From contig JAOXYC010180357.1 of the NCBI GenBank assembly GCA_028565715.1, positions 1 to 12,847 on the forward strand: DNA of 12,847 nucleotides. Reading direction: 5' to 3'. Source of the DNA: Phoronis pallida. Its lineage: Eukaryota > Phoronida > Phoronidae. Positions 1 through 9,200 of this stretch are shown here, piece by piece. Numbering within the stretch: the stretch's first letter is position 1; every line of letters starts with the position of its first letter. Both the position numbers and the translations under genes were made by a program. A model generated the notes under the pieces. The model was not told the DNA's origin. It searched no databases and worked only from the letters and a program-made list of their open reading frames with translations.

Positions 1-226
1 AAGTTAAAGAAGATTAAAAGCAGATGATGGAAGAACATTTTGAATGTTTAAAGTTAAAAGAAAGTTAGTTTATAGTAAGTTCAGAGTTTGAAGTTAGATT
101 TATGTGGGTCAAGAATCGTCCATTGAAGAATTGGTTCAATTCACAGAAAACTCATTGGTTATCAGACAGAAGGAATATGAAATCACACAGGTATGAAAAC
201 ACAAAGTTTCTGTTCATTTTTCTCAC
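1..226. other. Intron sequence below exon 17
   Basis: AT-rich sequence below the last detectable exon. I see no further minus-strand exon that continues the phase. A plus-strand open stretch ends at 190 in cacacag followed by gtatga, which looks like a splice donor, but nothing else supports it. Confidence 0.4.
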
Positions 227-292
227 CTGATCTCTGCGATGGTGACAAAGACCTTCCTCTCAACGTTGGCATCTCATAATCCAGATCGTAAC
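227..292 (-). CDS. Exon 17: 66-base exon after FN3-2
   Basis: Encodes about 22 residues, GYDLDYEMPTLRGRSLSPSQ followed by RS. It was found by its splice borders, not by length: the acceptor gttattttcag above 292 and donor gtgaga at 221-226. It enters in phase 1 exactly as exon 16 requires, stays open, and leaves in phase 1. The peptide is polar with Tyr and a SLSP site, like the linker in exon 16, and has no recognisable domain. Because its length is a multiple of three it could be skipped without changing the frame. Confidence 0.72.
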
Positions 293-3200
293 CTGAAAAT
301 AACGTTATTTGTTTAACATTAACGCTCATGGAAATATAAAGTCTCATCTGTTGCTGGATTTACTTTCTTCCATGAATTCCCTGTAGCATGTTCCCGATCA
401 GCCCAAAGACACTGGGAAGGTGCCACAGGCCAGTCAATGAAAAACGTCGAGAACCTATATCTTAACCAATTGCATGAGGAATATTCAGGAGCTTATAAAT
501 GCTCATGCTTGAAATCCAAAATGTCTTTGAAATGTGTCGTGTTGCACAATAAAATATTAAAATCAAACATTGAAGAAATAATCAAATTGGAAAAAAACTG
601 GGCGCATACGTGAGTAAACTACCCGACTAGGAAACAAAGAACATTTATTTCAAAAGTGCCAAAAATAGCCTAAATCGCAATGTTCACACTTATGTTAAAG
701 TAGTAGAAGAGTAATAATATTTAGAAACTGTAATTACCTGTATTTCTGATCACATACGTAGAGACAGGTAGTGAAGGTTCTGTAAGGTCTGTGCCACGTT
801 CTCCAAGAATTCTATACTCGTAATCTCTCTCCGGCTCAAAGTCTGTCACAGTATATGCGGTGGACTCTAATCCACTCACCAACTTCCTCCAACTTGGACT
901 CTCTGGTTGTTTATACTCCAATGTATACGCAGGTGGTTCATATTTGGGATATGTCGGTAGAACACTTGGCGACCATTTGAGACTGAGTCTCTTGGACGCT
1001 GGTTCAAATTCATCAATAATCGGTCGCCTATATGTGGCGTAATCAATTGGACGTCTTGGAGCAACAGGACTTGGTGAGCGTGGACGAGAATATCTCGATG
1101 GAAGAGACATTGGTACAGGGGAGCGCCGAGTATAACTTGGGCTTGCTGTTCTCCTACGAGGACTCTCATAACGAGAAGATTCATATGATGAGATATCAGA
1201 CGATAGCGGTGCATGGTAAGATGGCCGCTCATATGACGCTGGTTCGTATGTTGGTCGGTCATATTTCGGAGATGTATAAGCATCAGGTTGATCATAAGTC
1301 CTTTCTGATGTCCTACTTATTTCATATTCTGGTGCGCGATATCTGTCAGCATCTTCATATGGAACACGACGGGGTAACTTTGGCGACTCATAAGATGGCG
1401 CCACATGTGATGGCTCCAATGGAGATTCATATCTGGCCGGCGACTGATATTTGGTTGACTCCAAATCAGATACTGGCGTCTTTTGTATTTTTGGCACTGA
1501 AAAGAAACAATGATTTATATTTTAAATTTTTAAAAATTTTCATGGCCTTGTAAGAATCATATCTTTACCAATTCTTGTCATATGCCAATTTTATTGATGA
1601 AAAATGAAAAAATGATGTACAATGATCATGAAATAATTTTATTGTATATTTTGAATTGGTGCCTCCATGAAACAAAACAAAACAAAACAGGAATACCAAA
1701 ATATTAGTCATACCTTTCCTCATTAGCATTGGTGAGACAGACACTGGCATTGATGGTTCAGCAAGACCAAACTCATTCTGGGCCCTGACTCTGAATAGAT
1801 AATCTCTCGTTGGTTTAAGACCGGTTACATTATACGATGTAGCGGCCAAGTTTTGAATTTTGGGTAACCAATCAGAGCCAGGCAGTTCACGGTATTCAAC
1901 AGTGTACGCAATCGATGATGGTTCTGATTCAGGGACGGGTTCTGTTGGCTTCCAAGTCAAATTGAAAGAATCAGTTTCAAAGTCTGTAACTTTTGGTTTG
2001 TCAAATACTGGTCGAGGTGGAACTCGTTTGGCTTTGGGCTCGGGAGATTTCTTCCTTCCTACAATAGGTGTCTCTTCAGTGGCAGCGCCTCTTTCTGGTG
2101 AAACCCTTGGTGATTCTTCTTCTTGAGGAACTGAAAATATTGTGGTCATTTAACAAAGATAACTTTCCTCTACCAGACTCACATGTTTTGGTTTTTATTC
2201 ATTAAAAAATAACTTTACTGTGAGTGACTTACATTCAAATTCTCACAAAATGCATGCTGTTCATTCCTAATATCCCTCAATGTAGAGACACATGTGAAAT
2301 GGAATGGGCCATCAAATAAATTTATTTACTTAAATTATCATTTAACCTAAAGCCCCAGTCCCATATAGGTGCCGGATCAACACGGATCAACACGGATGGC
2401 ATCCGGCATGGTCCGGCTTGTGAACCGTGTAGCCACCGTGATGGTCCGTGGCAATCCGTGTTGATCCTGCATCGTCCGGAAAGGTCCGTGAAGCCAACAT
2501 GGCAGTTTTGGGATATTTAAAACCACCGTGTTCGTCCGTGATGGTCCGGGGAGATATTGACATCCGGGGTGGTCCGTGTACATGCCGTGTTGGATCCGGG
2601 GACATCCGTAGCTCGGCTGTGGTAATCCGTGTGAGTCCTTGGCAGTCCGGGAAGAATTCAGGATCACGGACCATTCTGTGTTGATCCGCGTCGCAACCTT
2701 GTTGGTCCGTGTGTCTACCGTGTTGGTCCGTGTTTGTCCGTCGCTTTGCCGTGACTGTCCGGGGAGTTCTTAATTAGTGATCCGTGTATGCGCCGTGTTG
2801 GTTCCGTGACGCAGTCGTGTCTTTCCGTGTTAGTCCGGCTCTGTCCGTGTAGCTGCCGTGTTACAAACCCCAAAATGAGCCCGGTTCATGCCGGATCACT
2901 ATCCGGCATGATCTGGGGTCTGCAGTGTTGATCCGTGCTTATATGGGACTGGGGCTTAACAAAGGTAACTTCAAAGTTAAAACCAAATCGTCTGTGGGCT
3001 ACTTCCATTCAATTTCGCACAAATTTTATGCTGTTCATTCCTAATATCCCTCTATGTACAGACCCATGAGAAATGGCAGATCTGAATAGTGTGCCCATTG
3101 ATGCCTTTCTCAGGACATAATTCATGATTAAAGGCACAATGCTATTTCACATGGTACTTACATTCAATGCTGAGCTCAGCGGAACAAGATGCTTGCCCAG

Positions 3201-6200
3201 CATGATTGCTGATGGTGCATGAATACTCTCCAATGTCGGCAATACCAGCATCATATACAACCAGTGTAAAGTAGCTGTTATCATGCTGCATATGGTAGTG
3301 GCTATCTGACTTAATTTCATTGCCATCTTTAAACCTGCAAAGGGAATAAATGATACAATTGTTTGAATTATCCTCAATGATGCGTGGTTCTCGTTGTACC
3401 AGTTCCGTACAAGAAACAAATTAGCACTAGATATTTCAAGCCTTAACAAAACAGTTAAAACAGAGAAATAATTCTGGATGTTTCAGTTGGAATGTGGCAA
3501 AAACAACTTATGTCTGAGCTGAATGGCATCTGCTCTGGTATAAGAACAGGAGAAGAATAAGGACTATCAATATCAGTTATTTGCTTACCAGACAATATCA
3601 GGTTCTGGTGATCCAACAACTCTGCAGTCAAATTTGGCAACACCACCCTCCATGACTTCAACATCCTTGATCTTCTTGGTGAAAGTGGGAGCAAAACCAA
3701 ATGCCAGCTCATTGCTAAAATGAGAACATTGTGAAAGTGGGAGCAAAACCAAATGCCAGCTCATTGCTAAAATAAGATAATGGCCTGATGGAAAATATTG
3801 TCCATGGTCTCCATTTTCAACAGGTATCATTGAGACTTAAGTTTATTTGGATGGATTGAACTACAAGATCAAGAGTTGGTCATCACGTGACCAAGAACCT
3901 TTGATGGAGGTCCAAACGTAGTTCAATTCATCCAGATAAATGCAAGCCGGGAATGTAAGTCTTCATGATAATTTTTACCCAACATAATAGCCCACGAGAT
4001 AAGCATTTTGTTACTGCAAAACAAGACATGCACATTTTTGTTTTGAAGCTTAAGTAAATTACAATAACTTTGTTATAAAGAAAATTACCACAAGCTATTT
4101 TTTTCAACTTTACAAAACAATAATTTCGACAGTAGTGAAAATAAAAGATGTGATTGCATGCCTAAAATCCAATAAAGTTCAAAAGAAAGTAATTTCAAAA
4201 AAAGGTCAATCTGTTCATAGTGCTGAATCGATATTTGATATTGGCAAAAATATTTTATATATTGCCAAACGATATTAAAAGACAGAAAAGTGAACTACAT
4301 GGCTAATGATAGCTTTGGGGGTACAAGTTGAATAATATGGTCCCTCGTATAACTTCCGTTATTCAGTCAATGGGAACACATTGACACAATAACGCCAATA
4401 AACGAGGGACCATATTATTCGACTTGTACCATTTTGGGTCATACTCACATAACTTGACCACACAACTCATTTCTTACCTTGGTATTGGTTTAGTTTCAGC
4501 CACGTGTAAACCAGCAGAGGTAGTGATTTCACCAGCGGGACTTGCAGCCTTCATTGTATATTCACCCGCATCATTTGGTTGTAGACCAATCACAGTCAAG
4601 ATGTATCGGTCGTCTTCCTGGGTGAATCGGATGTTATCACTCTCCTATAGTGAGATAAGGAAAGACTGAGAAATATCCACCATTTAGTATGATTTTTTAT
4701 CAAATGATATTGAAAAAATGTGAACGTGAAAATATGAATTAGTTGTTCTTGAATACAAATTAATGAAAATCTGTTTAAAGATATAGCTCAAATTATGTTC
4801 TGCAAATTTTTAGATTCAACTATTACTCGGGCTTTTACTATGCCCAAATTAACTGACTATAATCAACCCATTGTAATACACAAGATGTTCAGCAAAAGCG
4901 GGGTTGCGCATGACACTATAGATAAATTGAAGCATTAATCTATGATCTAAAACCAACAAGAATGCCAGACTTGCCTGCAATGGTTTCTTGTTGTGATACC
5001 AAATCACTTCAGGTCTTGGATCTCCAGAAACAATGCACTCAAATCTTGCATCATTTCCAGCCTTTGCATCAACATCTGTTAACTCTGATACCAGCTGAGG
5101 AGCGGCACCAACAGGGGTCCTCGGTATCTCCTCAACTGACAGCTCACAGCTGCATTCAACCACACCAAGTTTGTTAGTTGCTCGGCAAGTGTAACGTCCT
5201 GTGTCCTCAGGATAAGCTTCCTTGATTATCAAAGTACAAGTTTCCCCATCAAATTTCATGCTGAAATCTTTCGCAGGTTTGAGTACATGGTCGTCCAGTA
5301 GCCATGTGATTTCTGGTTCGGGCTCGCCTTCAACAATGCATTCAAGCGTGGCGTGGTTACCTTCTTGGACAGTGAGGTCTTTGATGGTTTGAGTAAAAAC
5401 TGGAGCTGTCTTTTCTTTTGGTTTCTTCACAATTGGGGCTCCTAAAATATGGTGCAAGGATATTAAAAATTTGATGATTTCTTTTGACAGAATTGTTACT
5501 TCACAAAAAATATGAAGTTTTAAAACTTTAATGCAGTGGCACCTGACTGGAAACTTATTACTGACAGTGCAAGATATAGATACTATTTTTAATCTTCTAC
5601 ACTATAGGCTCAAGAAGTGTAGTTTACATTGGGGTCCTTTCAATAAAGTCACTGAACAATAAAAATAAATGATCATAACTTGAAGATTCCTTTTTTACAA
5701 TAGGTTTTCGAAAAAGGAAAACAAAGTGCAAATATTTTGGCATCGCTCTGAATGCCTTTGTCAATGCATGTGTCACTATAGTCTCTCCCACAGCCAATCT
5801 CAAATGACGGTCTGTTGCCCTACGCGATTATCGAGTTTCAATAAGTATATGTTGATTACATCACTCCACTTTTCTTACACAAATGACTTACGTTTAACTA
5901 CAAGTGAAGCGTTGGTGGTTGTTTCACCCAGTTTGTTGGTAGCTTGGCATGTGTAGAGTCCAGCGTCATCAAAGGTGACATTCTGTATGACAAGCGAGTA
6001 TGAGTCATCATCTAGGAACAAGAACTGGTAGTGGTCGTCTGCTTTGATTACCTGACCATCCTTGAACCTGAAAAAGTAAATGGGAAATTTTTGTTACTTT
6101 AAATCATCGGGTAGAAGGGATTCAATTTTCAGATCAATATCGTATCTGCAAGAATGCAATATCTCTAGTACGGCTGTGGATTTGTCCTCTTTTCAAAGGA

Positions 6201-9200
6201 ATAGCGTTCTTTCATAAATATCTCATTTCCTCTTTTGTCTAATGTTTTGGACTAAATTTTATTGGCTGGTATCACCACCCTCGGACTGATATATGAAATT
6301 TACCTGGTAATATTCTCAAGTTAATACCCTTGAAAAATTACACAACCTACCATGTGATATCAGGTTCAGGGAATCCAGTCAATCTACAGTCAAAGTGTGC
6401 CTCCTGGTTCTCAATCACCTCATCACTTGTCAGACGTTTCACAAACTGTGGTGAGCTTGGCTCAGGTTCTGGAGTTGGAGCTGAAATCAAAAATAACATT
6501 TCACTCTGGAAGTAATGATGGTCCCTTGGACAACAGTAAGTCCTGATAAAAACTTCTAGTCAATAGAATTGATAAAGACACACAGAAATTACTAACAGGA
6601 AGTTCAGGCTCTGGTCGCCATTCCATGCTTCTATTTAAGATATGGAAAGTTTGTTAAACATTGTGTACCAAAACATAATTCAAACCATAGTATTGCAAGC
6701 AAGACTTTCAAACAGCTAATAAGGGAATTTACTTTCAACTGAATTGTTCCCATTAGGAAAATTCCACAACCCAGAAAATCACCACAAACCTCTGACTGTG
6801 AGTTCTGCATCACATATTTGGATACCATTGGCATTCATGGCCCTAACAGTGTACACCCCACTATCTTCCTTCGTGGCCTCTTTAATCACCAATGAGAAAG
6901 TGTTACCATCTTGCACCATCTTATAATCCTCAGACTCCAACACAGGTACGCAGTTCTTGATCCATGTAACCTGAGGTGTTGGTGTTCCCTCAACTTTACA
7001 CTCCAGTTTCGCCGACTCACCCTCATGGCAAGTGACACTGCTGACAGGGGCGAGGAAGTTGGGTAATGTTCCTCCAGCGGGACCAAATCCTTCCATATCT
7101 TCGGTAGCGGTATGATAACTGCTTATACTAACATCGCTTTGATATTCTAGCGCGGTGTCATACTCGGTTCCTGTCAGATCCTCAGCACTGCCATATTGCT
7201 TAGTTTCATCGACCTCTTTCACAGCGGGCTCAATTATCATCGGCTTCTTCTTTACAGGTGGTGACTTTAATCGACTTGCTTTTAATTTTTCAATTTGTTC
7301 TGGTGTAATGTCAGTCTCTTCCAGACCACTTTTCTTCATACAGTCGCGGATGTCACGCACCCATGCCTGCTTCTGATAAATGTCGTCTGCTTGAAAGAGC
7401 AATTTTTCAGATGTTGGTTCAGCGTAGAAGAGTTCAAATGGCTGTGTTGGTTCACCTTCATTGATAAGAACATCTGGGAGCTTTATGGAAAAGAAACAAA
7501 CGTATCTATTAATTCATGAATATTTTAGTTTTAAATACGATTGCACAATTTATATTCACAAATTTCCTTGTTCGCAGCAAAGTCCATGTTGCTATTAAAT
7601 TCTTATCTATTATCATTGTCATTATCATATAAATTGTATACGCTTGCCATAATTTTGGCGCGAATCCTGTGATCAAGAAGTAGAACTTCGAAACTAATCA
7701 GAAATGTAGAATGTACTATGATTTTTAAAACATTCACGTTTTATTTAATAGCAACAATTCTCCCTAATAAGCGCCCCTGTCCCTATAAGCGCCCCCCTAG
7801 CTGTTTTCAGATTTTGCTGGAATAAGCGCCCCCCTTGCGACTTGAATTATCAACAACTTACCTTGTTTTCCTCACCCGAAACCTGCCATCAAACATATTT
7901 TTTGTAACTAACAAGTATTTTGAAAAAGGAAACATGTTATTGAGTGTGTTCATTTTATTTAGTTTCAAGTCTAAACCCCTTTTTTCAAAATGAACACTTC
8001 CATTGCTCGCTTAAATGGGTTAGCTCATTATTACAGAGGTGTGGAGGCTTAAGGCTGCATGCGTGAATCCTGAAAATTTCCTCCAAATATGCGTCCCCCT
8101 TTTTCCGAATTTTCCAAGCGCCCGGGGCGAATAGGGAGAATACAGTAATTATAGTGAGAGAATGAAAAATTATTTGCTGTTCCTGTCGTGTTGGTTTTGA
8201 TAGCTCAAGTGGTGGAGCACTTTCAAGGTCTGCAAGCACCGTGGGTTCGATTCCCATGTCACAACGGTTTTTTTACTTTTTCATTAGTTTGGACAACAGA
8301 ATGAAAGATTCAGTAATTATGGAAACACATTTTGTTTTAAAAATCAAGTTAAAGAGCTCCTTTACCATAATTTACAAAGAGATACAATACAAAAATCATG
8401 CGACTTACATTGATCAAAGCCTTGAATGTAAACTCAGGATTGGGTCCAGTGGTTCTCTTAGGTTTTGCCAACAGTAGTTTATCTTTGAACAGAAAAGCAT
8501 GGCGTTCCTTGGGTTTGCCAACCATATCATTTTCCCAGACATTGAGTCTTCCCTGAAATCACAAATTCAGTTGCTACTTACTGTTGTAACTTAAAATTAC
8601 ATCGGAGTTAAGCTTTCAGGTCTAGCTTGTATTTCAACTTACATACAGCACTGAACAAGTGCCTTGCACAAAATCTTGCTGATGTTATACCATCGTTAAG
8701 AAATAGATTATAATGACGGCGACATCTTGGACCATCCTATTTCATATTCTTACTGAAAATTGCTTAGTCATTCATATCTATAAGTGCTGGCAGTTTTTAC
8801 TGCACAAAATCTTGCTAATGTTTTACCATCATTAAGAAAAAGATTATAATGATGGCATCATCTTTGGCTATCCTATTTCATATTCTTACTGAACATTGCT
8901 TAGTCATTCATATCTATAAGAGCTCGCAGTATTTGCTCTGGATAACTTTTTGAAGTATGTTATAGTCAACTAGACAAACGCTTACTACGGATTCAATGTA
9001 GTCAAAAGATTATCTAAAATAGGGTGGAAAAATCATTTTTCAAATTCAACACTCACATGTCTGATGAGGTCTCCGTACTGGTAGCTGGGATGTGATGGAC
9101 AACCCTCGATGGCTCCAAGTAGGTATTGGTCGTCAGCTTGTTTCAATATGTCCGAGATCATATCAGCCGCAGCTTGGAGATGACTACAGTCTTGTTCAGC

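Larger units (their letters stand above)
2131..3161. other. Intron 14, largely filled by a TIR element between direct repeats
   Basis: A 1,031-base intron. Most of it is a 608-bp inverted-repeat element (2350-2957) lying between two diverged direct repeats (2226-2301 and 2997-3076). Open frames seen across the element come from its repeated CCGTG units and are not genes. Confidence 0.75.
3715..4477. other. Intron 12, with a duplicated acceptor and two foldback elements
   Basis: This 763-base intron holds the partial exon duplicate (3731-3774), two inverted-repeat elements (3834-3962 and 4320-4430), and an AT-rich stretch at 3963-4319 in which I see no feature. Confidence 0.7.
7481..8408. other. 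Intron 7, with an inverted-repeat element and a tRNA-like unit
   Basis: A 928-base intron splitting the PH domain. It contains the element at 7756-8150 and the tRNA-like unit at 8194-8274. Both flanks are AT-rich and without visible features. Confidence 0.7.

Noticed and set aside
100-190. Plus-strand open stretch ending at a gtatga donor, possible partner exon of 387-609
   Set aside because: The phase that is open here does not join the Ig-like frame of 387-609, and no acceptor or start codon in that frame supports it.
1032-1553. Plus-strand open frame of 173 codons
   Set aside because: It is the antisense shadow of exon 16; the low stop density follows from the Tyr/Pro/Ser-rich coding strand.
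2377-2684. Overlapping open frames of 78-96 codons on both strands
   Set aside because: They lie wholly in the CCGTG array of the inverted-repeat element; the peptides are a by-product of the repeated units and resemble no protein.
6585-6630. Possible microexon in intron 8 reading WRPEPELP on the minus strand
   Set aside because: The candidate borders do not keep the phase between exons 8 and 9; similarity to the exon 9 hinge is only a few residues.
7985-8257. Minus-strand open frame of 90 codons in intron 7
   Set aside because: It spans the end of the GCGCCCC element and the tRNA-like unit, and would break the PH domain if included.
8194-8266. Functional tRNA gene (anticodon loop would show GGT)
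   Set aside because: Position 33 is not T, the acceptor stem pairs poorly and the anticodon stem has a mismatch; treated as a tRNA-derived relic.
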